DNA of 64,000 nucleotides from an uncultured Dysgonomonas sp. (GTDB lineage Bacteria > Bacteroidota > Bacteroidia > Bacteroidales > Dysgonomonadaceae): the NCBI RefSeq assembly GCF_934668725.1, contig NZ_CAKUOF010000003.1:186001-250000 (forward strand), given 5' to 3'. The notes beneath the pieces are model-generated. The model did no database searches. It had not been told where the DNA came from and saw nothing but the letters and a program-made list of their open reading frames with translations. The position numbers were made by a program, and so were the translations under genes. This document shows, in pieces, positions 9,782-17,815 of the stretch. Numbering within the stretch: the stretch's first letter is position 1; each line of letters starts with the position of its first letter.

Positions 9782-10111
9782 TTAATTATTAGGAGTTAAA
9801 TCGGCTCCGGAACCGGATGATACAGATTCTGATTTTTGATCTTCTAAAGCTGCACTTTCCTGCAAATAACTACTATATAGCTGATAGAATTCATCAAACT
9901 TACCATTCTGCCTGTATTTATTCATAATTTCCTGGGCTTCATTATACAATTTTCCGGCAGCTCCCAAGTCATTCTCCATAGCTGAAACATTCGATAATCT
10001 CGACAATTCAGCCGCTTTCTGAGCATCTTCTTGTATGCTAGGCTCCGAACATGCCATAAAAAACAAACTGAAAAAGATACCAAACAACAAAACTAACTTA
10101 AATCGATTCAT
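9782..10111 (-). CDS. Small putative lipoprotein with helical repeat character
   Basis: I place the start at the ATG at 10109-10111 (MNRFKLVLLFGIFF), because that gives a clean lipoprotein signal with the lipobox FMAC; the longer frame from 10147 adds a non-signal-like basic stretch. The mature part (about 90 residues) is helical and acidic (SIQEDAQKAAELSRLSN, AAGKLYNEAQEIMNKY) and resembles a single TPR-like hairpin, with a Ser/Gly-rich end (SVSSGSGADLTPNN). Upstream of glnS on the same strand by 25 bases. A degenerate copy of the dispersed palindrome lies about 75 bases upstream of the start. Function unknown. Confidence 0.7.
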   Translation of the reverse strand: MNRFKLVLLFGIFFSLFFMACSEPSIQEDAQKAAELSRLSNVSAMENDLGAAGKLYNEAQEIMNKYRQNGKFDEFYQLYSSYLQESAALEDQKSESVSSGSGADLTPNN

Positions 10112-10181
10112 TTTAAATTTCTTTTTGACAAAGATAAATAATTTCAATACAAACTATACACAATTATAAAAGTGAAGTTAC

Positions 10182-10200
10182 AAAGCTACAGACCTTTTTA
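10182..10200 (-). repeat. Degenerate copy of the AGGTC-N3-GACCT element
   Basis: On the minus strand it reads TAAAAAGGTCTGTAGCTTTG, matching the TAAAAAGGTCTG half of the better copies; the second arm has decayed. It lies in the likely leader of the small lipoprotein gene. Confidence 0.4.
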
Positions 10201-10334
10201 TAATTTCAAGAAAATGAATATGTCTAAAAAGTGATAATTTAAAGATAAAATAATGACATATTTCATATATGTCTATATTATACACATCCCAAATACCTAG
10301 ATTAAGCTATAATTAATACTGAATATCATTATTT

Positions 10335-10372
10335 ATTGCGATTGATATAAAAATCTCGAATCTTGATCTTTG
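10335..10372 (+). promoter_or_regulatory. Promoter with ATTGCGATTG box for the siderophore receptor
   Basis: ATTGCGATTG (10335-10344) contains the -33 TTG at its 3-prime end. Exactly 20 bases later is GATCTTTG (10365-10372), one mismatch from the TAnnTTTG -7 box. ATCATTA lies just upstream (10325-10331). The same box, with the same spacing to -7, occurs before the PepSY gene (12944-12981), so the box is a candidate operator, plausibly for the Fur-type regulator. Confidence 0.6.
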
Positions 10373-10421
10373 CAACTCTTTTCTAATTTACATCAATTTT
10401 AACTAAACCATAAATAAAATC

Positions 10422-12833
10422 ATGTTCAAAAAAATTAATTTTTCACTTTTATTGCTTTTCATATGTGCAACATATGCCTCAGCACAAAGAGTGAGAGGTA
10501 GTGTTTATGACGAGAATGGAGAACCACTCGCCTCAGCAACAATTGTAATCGAAGGTACCAATTATTCGACTCTTACCAATGAGAATGGAGAATTCAGATT
10601 TAAAAATCTACCTAATGGTACATTTAAAATATCCGCCAGTTTCATCGGGTACGATTCAAAAAAACAAGAAGTTACAATAACGGATGACTCCAGACAGACG
10701 ATACGTTTTGATCTAAAAATAAGCAATACACTAAGTGAGGTTGAAGTGTTTGGCGAACGCCATAAACAACCTGAAAAACTGGAAATTATTACTCGTATGC
10801 CCTTACGTCCAAGTGAGCAAATACAGACCATCTCGGTGATCTCGGAGAAAGTGATTGCCGAACAAGGAGCTTTAACCCTTACAGATGCCTTACGAAATGT
10901 ACCTGGGGTTACTCTATTCGGTTCATACGGTGGTGTAAAGGAAAGTATGTCAACTCGTGGTTTCCGTGGAATACCTGTATTAAAAAATGGGGTAAGAATG
11001 GACTCCCAATTTCAAACAGCATCGGGTATAGTAGATATGCAAGGTGTAGAGAGTTTACAAATGATAAAAGGGTCTGCTGCAGTAACACAAGGAGTTATTA
11101 CTGACTTAGGAAATGCAGGCGGTGTTATCAATGTCGTAACCAAAACCCCTAAATTTGTAAATACAGGTGAAGCAACCCTTAGAGTAGGCAGCTGGGGGCA
11201 AGTACGACCAACCTTTGACGTACAAACTATTTTGGACAAAAACAGAACTGTTGCTTTCCGTTTGAATGGAGCATATGAACGCGCAGATAACTACCGTAAA
11301 TATGTATCATCAAGCCGGGCATATATAAATCCATCTTTAGAGTGGCGTCCCGATGATAAAACTACGGTAAATCTTGAACTGGATTATCTGAATGAAGATG
11401 CAACTCCGGTAACAAGTACCGTAAACCTTGCTGATATTGGTACAGAAGCTTTATACGAAATGCCCTTTGATAAGTTCTTAGGATTTAAAGGCATTGATAA
11501 TGTGAACACAAAGATGATGACATATTCGGCTCGGGTAAACCGCATGATTAATGACAAGCTGAGTATTAGAGCTGCTTATTTTAATTCATCTTATAACTTC
11601 GACAATACATCAACAGGGCTTTCAACAGTATCTGAAAAAGGCAAACCGATTGATTATGATATAAGACAGCGTACTATATCCCGATCTCAAAGAGATGATA
11701 AAAATACAACATTCCAATTAGACTTCATAGGAAGGGATGTATATACAGGTTCAATTAAGCACACTTTTCAACTAGGATTCGATTATCGTATGGCTAATGC
11801 CTTCACTACAAGTCTAGGGTCTATGGTGGTTGATACTATAAACGTTTTAAATCCGGTAAACAATACACCTCCTTCTGCCGATAAAATAAAGAAAAGCGGA
11901 TTAGGTAAGGAAGCTGCTCCTGTAAGATCTAAATATTCGACTTACGGTTTAATGGCTCAGGAAGTAATGACTATAAACGATTATCTGAAATTAATTTTAG
12001 GCGTACGTTACAGCTCTATATCGAACCTAAATGCTACAGCAGGAAATGAGACAAGAGATGCATGGAACCCGATGGTAGGAGTAATGGTGACTCCGATTAA
12101 AAATGTAAATGTATTCGCATCTTACACAACAAGTACAAGCCTAAGAGGAGCAGCAAGTATACTTACCGACAGCATTACAGAAGCAGGGCCTTCTGTTACT
12201 AAACAATTTGAAGTAGGATTCAAATCTGACTGGTTGGGAGACAGACTTCGCTTCAACTTTACTTATTTCGATATCATTACTGAAAATCTAACCAACAATG
12301 AGTATATCCCCGGAACAACCAATACTACAGGCTATGTATACAAAGCTGGTGATTTAAAAAGAAGAGGTGTTGAAGTTGAGTTAAACGGACGTATATTAAA
12401 CAACCTGCAAGTAATGCTAGGGTATGCTTATTTAGATGCAAAATATGAGAACAGCCCTTCATATGTAAACGGATCGGCACCAATGAACGCTCCAAAACAT
12501 ACTGCCAATGGCTGGATATATTATACTGTAGACAGAAGTACATTAAAGGGCTTATCTATAGGTTTAGGAACATACTATGTTGGAAAACGCCCTGTTAATG
12601 AATTTAGTACCGCTTATGATGGACACATCTATGCTCCGGGCATTAAACCATTCGATATGCCTGCGTACACTACAGTAAATGTTCAGTTAGGATATACAAC
12701 AGGTCCTTTCACAGCCCGAGTATTTATGAATAATATATTTGATGAGCTAGGCTATAATTCTTATTTCCGTGGAGGATACATCAATCAAATTGACCCTCGT
12801 AATTTTGCTGCTATGGTGGCATATAGGTTTTAA
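10422..12833 (+). CDS. TonB-dependent siderophore receptor with carboxypeptidase-like N-terminal domain
   Basis: Outer-membrane receptor that probably imports a ferric siderophore using TonB energy. The 803-residue protein has a signal peptide ending ATYASAQ (about residue 22) and a carboxypeptidase-regulatory-like domain (about 23-105, GSVYDENGEPLASATI). A plug follows with LTDALRNVPGV, STRGFRG and the siderophore-type GSAAVTQG / GGVINVVTKTPKF block. The barrel ends in NFAAMVAYRF, with a terminal aromatic as expected. The plug motifs match the FhuA/FhuE/FpvA-like group better than the SusC group. The next gene is a PepSY reductase-type protein, a common partner. Which siderophore it takes is unknown. 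Confidence 0.9.
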   Translation: MFKKINFSLLLLFICATYASAQRVRGSVYDENGEPLASATIVIEGTNYSTLTNENGEFRFKNLPNGTFKISASFIGYDSKKQEVTITDDSRQTIRFDLKISNTLSEVEVFGERHKQPEKLEIITRMPLRPSEQIQTISVISEKVIAEQGALTLTDALRNVPGVTLFGSYGGVKESMSTRGFRGIPVLKNGVRMDSQFQTASGIVDMQGVESLQMIKGSAAVTQGVITDLGNAGGVINVVTKTPKFVNTGEATLRVGSWGQVRPTFDVQTILDKNRTVAFRLNGAYERADNYRKYVSSSRAYINPSLEWRPDDKTTVNLELDYLNEDATPVTSTVNLADIGTEALYEMPFDKFLGFKGIDNVNTKMMTYSARVNRMINDKLSIRAAYFNSSYNFDNTSTGLSTVSEKGKPIDYDIRQRTISRSQRDDKNTTFQLDFIGRDVYTGSIKHTFQLGFDYRMANAFTTSLGSMVVDTINVLNPVNNTPPSADKIKKSGLGKEAAPVRSKYSTYGLMAQEVMTINDYLKLILGVRYSSISNLNATAGNETRDAWNPMVGVMVTPIKNVNVFASYTTSTSLRGAASILTDSITEAGPSVTKQFEVGFKSDWLGDRLRFNFTYFDIITENLTNNEYIPGTTNTTGYVYKAGDLKRRGVEVELNGRILNNLQVMLGYAYLDAKYENSPSYVNGSAPMNAPKHTANGWIYYTVDRSTLKGLSIGLGTYYVGKRPVNEFSTAYDGHIYAPGIKPFDMPAYTTVNVQLGYTTGPFTARVFMNNIFDELGYNSYFRGGYINQIDPRNFAAMVAYRF

Positions 12834-12860
12834 TCAAGATTACTTTTTCTTGAATAATTT

Positions 12861-12898
12861 ACTAAAAAGGTTTCGCTCAAGAGCGAAACCTTTTTAGT
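12861..12898 (+). terminator. Intrinsic terminator after the siderophore receptor
   Basis: ACTAAAAAGGTTTCGCTC pairs perfectly with GAGCGAAACCTTTTTAGT, with a tiny loop; the descending arm carries a T run. It separates the receptor transcript from the promoter of the next unit. Confidence 0.85.
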
Positions 12899-12943
12899 TC
12901 AATCACTATTTATGGTGATTGAGCCCTCACAAATTCATCATTA

Positions 12944-12981
12944 ATTGCGATTGTAGAGTAAACAAGTTACTCCTACCTTTG
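12944..12981 (+). promoter_or_regulatory. Second ATTGCGATTG-box promoter
   Basis: ATTGCGATTG (12944-12953) includes the -33 TTG; 20 bases later comes TACCTTTG (12974-12981), a perfect TAnnTTTG -7 box. ATCATTA (12937-12943) sits directly upstream. The transcription start would be near 12988. Same box, same spacing as the promoter at 10335-10372. Confidence 0.7.
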
Positions 12982-12987
12982 CTAATG

Positions 12988-13088
12988 TTATAATATAAAT
13001 ATTTTGACTTTAAATATAACTTACTGACTTAATGACAAAGTGTATCCGATGTTTTGAATAACAGTTCAGAACATCGGTTCATTTTTTA
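12988..13088 (+). ncRNA. Candidate small RNA or attenuated leader
   Basis: A transcript begun at the promoter 12944-12981 would start near 12988 and meet an intrinsic terminator (13046-13087) about 80 bases before the PepSY start codon. The result would be an RNA of roughly 100 bases with no good open reading frame. It could be a free small RNA controlled like an iron gene, or a leader whose read-through controls the PepSY gene. It is inferred from promoter and terminator only. Confidence 0.35.
13046..13087 (+). terminator. Terminator-like hairpin inside the PepSY-gene leader
   Basis: CCGATGTTTTGAA pairs with TTCAGAACATCGG (13 pairs, one G-U) across a TAACAG loop, followed by TTCATTTTTT. It lies downstream of a strong promoter and upstream of the coding start at 13168. 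Confidence 0.7.
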
Positions 13089-13167
13089 AGAGTCCCAGAA
13101 TTTTTTATTGCTTTAGTGCAAATAGGGCATAGTCCATACATCCAATTCTAATTTTTACTTAAATTCA

Positions 13168-14289
13168 ATGACAACTCGAAAATTCTTCAAAAAAGTACAT
13201 CTATGGCTATCTCTGCCTGTCGGCTTAATAATTACAATAATCTGTATTACAGGTGCCATCCTTTCCTTTGAAACAGAAATTCTTGAGGCATATTACCCTG
13301 AACGCTATTTTGTTGAAGAAGTAAAAGATAAAAAAATACCTATCGACCAATTAATTCCAATAATAAATACTCAACTCAAAGACAATACCGTTTCCGGAAT
13401 AAAAATAAGTTCCGACCCCAAACGTACATATATCGCCTCTCTATCCAATGGATTCCGCATCTCGGCTTTTGTAAACCCTTACACAGGAGAACTGAAAGGA
13501 ACATACAGTTTCAGAGACAGCTTTTTCTTCACGATGATGTCTTTACACAGATGGCTTATGGACGGGTCTCGCACTTGGGGGAAATACACCGTTGGTATAA
13601 CTACTATATTATTTGTATTTATCCTCATCAGTGGACTTGTATGGTGGGCTCCTACCGACAAGAAGAAGCTGAAAAGCCGCTTTACAATAAAAACCAAATC
13701 AGGGTGGAAACGTTTCTTTCATGACCTTCACGTTAGTCTTGGAATATATGTATGTGTTTTCCTGCTCATTTCTGCACTTACTGGACTGATGTGGTCTTTT
13801 GAATGGTATCGAAACGGGGTATGTAAATTATTCGGAGTAGAAATCCCTGCCGAAAAAGGGGGACACGGTGGCGGCGAAAGAGAAGGCAAAAAAACAAAAG
13901 AAATAAATTACCAATCGTGGCAAACGGCTTTAGACAATCTGACTGAGCAAATCCCCCAAAACGAATACATTACCATATCAGATGGTTCTGCAACTGTATT
14001 GGATAAATCGGCTCCCCATTTAAGGGCTACCGATAAATATACTTTGGATAATAAGTCGGGAGAAATTATCAAAGCATCTCTTTTTTCGGAGCAAAAATCG
14101 GTCTCTAAAATTATGTCATGGGCTTACGCCCTGCATGTAGGTGCATTCGGAGGGATTATTATACGTATCTTGACTTGTCTGGCTTGTATCATCGGAGGAA
14201 CATTACCACTTACCGGATATTATATATTTTACCTAAAAAGTATTAAGAAAAAACCAAGAAAGAATAAGTCAGCACCTCTTGTATCCTAA
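13168..14289 (+). CDS. PepSY-associated membrane protein, probable ferrisiderophore reductase
   Basis: Inner-membrane protein of 373 residues in the PepSY-TM (iron-regulated membrane protein, COG3182-like) family. Membrane spans are near 13-35 (LSLPVGLIITIICITGAILSF), 130-155, 188-212 and 320-350. Histidines near the membrane faces (VHLWLSLP, SLHRWLM, FHDLHVSLG, ALHVGAFGG) are typical of members thought to bind haem and reduce periplasmic ferric chelates. Two extracytoplasmic PepSY-like segments lie between the spans, and a His/Gly-rich patch (GGHGGGEREGKK) sits at about 231-242. The context, directly after a siderophore receptor with a matching promoter, supports a role in iron release. The reductase role is inferred from relatives. 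Confidence 0.8.
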   Translation: MTTRKFFKKVHLWLSLPVGLIITIICITGAILSFETEILEAYYPERYFVEEVKDKKIPIDQLIPIINTQLKDNTVSGIKISSDPKRTYIASLSNGFRISAFVNPYTGELKGTYSFRDSFFFTMMSLHRWLMDGSRTWGKYTVGITTILFVFILISGLVWWAPTDKKKLKSRFTIKTKSGWKRFFHDLHVSLGIYVCVFLLISALTGLMWSFEWYRNGVCKLFGVEIPAEKGGHGGGEREGKKTKEINYQSWQTALDNLTEQIPQNEYITISDGSATVLDKSAPHLRATDKYTLDNKSGEIIKASLFSEQKSVSKIMSWAYALHVGAFGGIIIRILTCLACIIGGTLPLTGYYIFYLKSIKKKPRKNKSAPLVS

Positions 14290-14314
14290 GCTTTTATAAA
14301 ACTGAATCAATCTT

Positions 14315-14346
14315 TTGTGATATTTGATTGTTTTTGATTACTTTCG
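14315..14346 (+). promoter_or_regulatory. Possible promoter of the PBP1A gene
   Basis: TTG (14315-14317), 21 bases, then TACTTTCG (14339-14346), one mismatch from TAnnTTTG. This would give a leader of about 125 bases to the start at 14481. Confidence 0.4.
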
Positions 14347-14480
14347 CACGGTTAAAACATTAATCGAGAAATTGATTTTCATTTATGTTTCGAAGATTAA
14401 GGTCTATTGCTTGGAGCGATAAAATAACCCGAAAATGTTATATTTATCAGAAGTAGCAATAAATACTTGAAATTATTTAT

Positions 14481-16871
14481 ATGAGCAAACAGGATAACAA
14501 AAAAGGAAAAGATTCAGTAAAGAAGTCCAATAAGATTGTGAAATTACTTTGGATAATATTTATTACTGTAATATTAGTTACGGCTACTGTATTTACTCTT
14601 ATAGCCAGTGGAGCTATAGGCTACACACCACCTATCGAAGATTTAGAGAATCCTATCGACAAATACGCATCGCAAGTATACTCTGCTGATAATGAATTAC
14701 TCGGCACCTATTCCCAAAGTAAAGAGAACAGAATATATTCGAGTTACGATGAGCTGTCTCCCTATTTGGTACAAGCTCTGGTAGCTACCGAAGACGCCCG
14801 CTTTTACGGACATTCGGGAATTGATGTATACGCAGTAGGGCGTGCTGTTGTTAAACGCGTTATTTTCCAACAAGAAAGCGGAGGAGGAGGTAGTACTATT
14901 TCTCAGCAATTAGCAAAACAGCTTTACTCACCTCCTGTAGATGATGTTGTAGACAGGGTGCTTCAAAAACCAATAGAATGGGTTATTGCCGTTCAATTGG
15001 AACGCAATTATACCAAAGAAGAAATTATTAATTTATACCTTAATAAATTCGACTTTCTTAATAATGCGGTAGGAATTCAATCGGCAGCCAAAGTGTATTT
15101 CAACAAAAAGCCGAAGGATCTGACCATAGAAGAAGCTGCAACTCTTATCGGGATGTGTAAAAACCCGTCTCACTTCAATCCTAAAAGAAGACCCGATGCA
15201 ACAAAAGGGCGTCGCAATGTTGTGCTGGAACAGATGTATAAAGCAAATTACATAACCAAAGCCGAATTGGATTCGTTAAAACAATTACCGCTTGTTTTGG
15301 ATTATGTAAGGGTAGATCACAAAGATGGTTTAGCCCCCTATTTCAGGGAATATCTGCGCGTGGCAATGACGGCAAAAAAACCCGACCGTGACAATTATGC
15401 ATCTTGGCAACAAGAGCAATACACACTCGATTCTATTTCTTGGGAAACCGATCCATTATACGGATGGTGTAACAAAAATAAAAAAGCTGACGGAAAGCCA
15501 TATAACTTATATACTGACGGTCTAAAGATATATACCACCATAGACTCTAAAATGCAAACCTATGCAGAGGAAGCTATGAAGGAGCATTTGAGTAAAGATT
15601 TGCAACCTTTATTCGACAAGGAGAAAAAAGGACGTTCATATGCCCCATTCTCATCCAGTGTTGCCAAACAAGCAGATTCTTTAATCTACAAATCAATGAA
15701 GGTATCCGACCGATATCGAAACATGAAGAAGGAAGGCTACTCTGAAAGTGAAATACTTAAAGTTTTCAAACAACCTACCGACATGAAAGTATTCTCTTGG
15801 TCGGGTGATGTCGATACAACCATGACTCCATGGGATTCGATACGTTATCACAAAAGTTTTTTACGTGCCGGATTCATGGCTATGGAGCCTCACAATGGCC
15901 AAGTGAAAGCCTATGTAGGCGGAATTGATTTTAAATACTTTCAATATGATATGGTAAATGTAGGACGACGACAGGTCGGTTCTACCATAAAACCATTTCT
16001 GTATACATTGGCAATGGAAGAGGGTATGACGCCTTGCGACCAAATGCTCCATGTACAACAAGTACTTATCACGGAAGATGGCAAAGAATGGTCGCCCCGC
16101 AACGCTTCGTCTTCACGAGTAGGCGAGATGGTGTCTATCAAGTGGGGATTACAAAACTCGGATAACTGGGTAACTGCCTATCTGATGAAACAGACCTCCC
16201 CCTACTCTTTTGTGCGTACCTTGCATTCGTTTGGTATTACAGGAAAAATTGATCCCGTAGTATCTCTGGCTCTGGGCACCCCCGATGTATCTGTATCCGA
16301 AATGGCTGGTGCTTATACAGCCTTCGCTAACAAAGGAATCAGAGCATTGCCAACATATGTTACCCGGATAGAAGATGCGCACGGAAATGTGATTGCAACA
16401 TTCGAACCCCGACTGAAAGAAGTATTTAATGAAATAACCTCTGTAAAAATGCTTGATATGTTACGTGCCGTAATGGACGGAGGTACAGGTAACAGAGTTA
16501 GGTATAAATATAACCTGAGGGCTCCGATGGGAGGTAAAACCGGAACAACCCAAAACAACTCGGATGGTTGGTTTATGGGATTCACGCCTAAATTAGTTAC
16601 TGCAACTTGGGTAGGCGGTGAAGATCGCTCCATCCACTTCGACCGAACAGCTCAGGGACAAGGGGCAAGTATGGCTCTTCCAATATTCGGATTATTCATG
16701 CAAAAAGTATATGCCGATCCGACCTTAGGCTACTCAGTAGACGATCAATTCAGTAAAGTGACCGGCAACCCGAATCCTTGTGCAGGGTCAACTTCAGAGG
16801 GTGAACCTCTTATGAATGCTGCTGATATTCAGCAAGGAGGTGGTATTGACGACATGTTCAACTTTTACTAA
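14481..16871 (+). CDS. Class A penicillin-binding protein (PBP1A-type)
   Basis: Bifunctional peptidoglycan glycosyltransferase and transpeptidase of 796 residues, anchored in the inner membrane by a segment at about 22-46. The GT51 domain (about 75-260) shows TEDARFYGHSGID, with the catalytic glutamate, and GGGSTISQQLAKQLY. The transpeptidase domain has the active-site serine in GSTIKPF (Ser501), an SDNW-type SxN motif (QNSDNWVTAY) and KTGTTQNNSDGW (Lys686). The C-terminal tail after about 760 is short and Gly/Asn-rich. The next gene starts 11 bases downstream. Corresponds to the mrcA/ponA group. Confidence 0.95.
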   Translation: MSKQDNKKGKDSVKKSNKIVKLLWIIFITVILVTATVFTLIASGAIGYTPPIEDLENPIDKYASQVYSADNELLGTYSQSKENRIYSSYDELSPYLVQALVATEDARFYGHSGIDVYAVGRAVVKRVIFQQESGGGGSTISQQLAKQLYSPPVDDVVDRVLQKPIEWVIAVQLERNYTKEEIINLYLNKFDFLNNAVGIQSAAKVYFNKKPKDLTIEEAATLIGMCKNPSHFNPKRRPDATKGRRNVVLEQMYKANYITKAELDSLKQLPLVLDYVRVDHKDGLAPYFREYLRVAMTAKKPDRDNYASWQQEQYTLDSISWETDPLYGWCNKNKKADGKPYNLYTDGLKIYTTIDSKMQTYAEEAMKEHLSKDLQPLFDKEKKGRSYAPFSSSVAKQADSLIYKSMKVSDRYRNMKKEGYSESEILKVFKQPTDMKVFSWSGDVDTTMTPWDSIRYHKSFLRAGFMAMEPHNGQVKAYVGGIDFKYFQYDMVNVGRRQVGSTIKPFLYTLAMEEGMTPCDQMLHVQQVLITEDGKEWSPRNASSSRVGEMVSIKWGLQNSDNWVTAYLMKQTSPYSFVRTLHSFGITGKIDPVVSLALGTPDVSVSEMAGAYTAFANKGIRALPTYVTRIEDAHGNVIATFEPRLKEVFNEITSVKMLDMLRAVMDGGTGNRVRYKYNLRAPMGGKTGTTQNNSDGWFMGFTPKLVTATWVGGEDRSIHFDRTAQGQGASMALPIFGLFMQKVYADPTLGYSVDDQFSKVTGNPNPCAGSTSEGEPLMNAADIQQGGGIDDMFNFY

Positions 16872-16882
16872 ACTCCAATGTA

Positions 16883-17752
16883 ATGAATGAGATCGCGATT
16901 CTAATCATAGCTCATAAAAATCAGCCACAGCTCGAATTACTGTTAAGTAATTTAGCCGATGATTTCGATTTATATGTTCATATTGATAAGACGTCAGCGA
17001 TAAACAAAGAAGAACTTACAGTTAAGTATCCTAAGATTCGGTTTTACTCGGAACTTCATGTCGTATGGGGAGGGTATAACTTATCAGCATGCTCTCTCTT
17101 TCTCTTCCAACAGGCTTATAAAGGAAATTATAAGTACTATGCTTTAATTAGTGGGCAGGATTTACCATTGCTCCCAAACGAAGAGATAAAGAATTTTATC
17201 TATAAAAATGACTCCAGCTATATTGTTTCTGACAAACTGCCAATAAAGCATTGGGCTTATAGCGGAGGAATAAACAGGTATGAGCTTTATTGGGAGCATG
17301 ACATAACAGGCAATAGCCTTTGGGATACCTTTCGCAGGAAGCTCATTGGCAATATCCGTAAGATTCAACTAAAATACAATATAAGAAGACCTTTCTACAA
17401 AGGAATGGATGTTTACGGAGGATCGAACTGGGTACTTCTAAAACAGGATGCAATGGATTATCTGATCTCTTTTATTGACGAAAATCCACGATTTATGAAA
17501 AGGCTAAAATATTGTTTCTGCACCGATGAGCTATGGATGCAAACAATCTTAGCCACATCGAACTGCAATATAAAAAACGAACATTTCACTTATCTTGATT
17601 GGGGCACAGGACCTGAATATCCTCGAACTTTAAGAATGGAAGACTATAATAAGATAGTAGAAAGCCCCTACCCATTCGCCCGAAAGTTTGACAGTGAAGT
17701 AGATAACGAGATCATTGAGAAATTGCTGGATTCACGCAATTCTACCATATAA
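16883..17752 (+). CDS. GT14-like glycosyltransferase (core-2/I-branching family)
   Basis: Cytoplasmic or membrane-associated sugar transferase of 289 residues, resembling the bacterial beta-1,6-N-acetylglucosaminyltransferase (Branch) family. Visible family traits are the N-terminal AILIIAHKNQPQLELLL strand, YVHIDKTS, the SGQDLPLL motif at about 92-99, VYGGSNWVLLKQDAMDYL, and a C-terminal FCTDELWMQTIL block containing a likely catalytic acid. No signal peptide. It starts 11 bases after the PBP1A gene, so the two are co-transcribed; a role in cell-envelope glycan assembly is likely but the acceptor is unknown. A strong terminator follows. Confidence 0.8.
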   Translation: MNEIAILIIAHKNQPQLELLLSNLADDFDLYVHIDKTSAINKEELTVKYPKIRFYSELHVVWGGYNLSACSLFLFQQAYKGNYKYYALISGQDLPLLPNEEIKNFIYKNDSSYIVSDKLPIKHWAYSGGINRYELYWEHDITGNSLWDTFRRKLIGNIRKIQLKYNIRRPFYKGMDVYGGSNWVLLKQDAMDYLISFIDENPRFMKRLKYCFCTDELWMQTILATSNCNIKNEHFTYLDWGTGPEYPRTLRMEDYNKIVESPYPFARKFDSEVDNEIIEKLLDSRNSTI

Positions 17753-17789
17753 AAAAAGCAAAGGACTGAGACCTTTGCTTTTTATTTTT
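17751..17789. terminator. Bidirectional terminator built on the GGAC...GACC palindrome
   Basis: AAAGCAAAGG pairs with CCTTTGCTTT around ACTGAGA, with T runs in both directions. It lies between the convergent glycosyltransferase and CCA-enzyme genes. The centre (AGGACTGAGACCT) resembles the dispersed AGGTC-N3-GACCT repeat, so one copy may serve as a terminator here. Confidence 0.85.
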
Positions 17790-17815
17790 GGTTAAACCAT
17801 TCATAATGATTTGCT

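Noticed and set aside
12988..13168. Known riboswitch in the PepSY leader
   Set aside because: Only about 60 bases precede the terminator; I see no conserved motif of a known metabolite riboswitch, so it is listed as a small RNA or attenuator instead.
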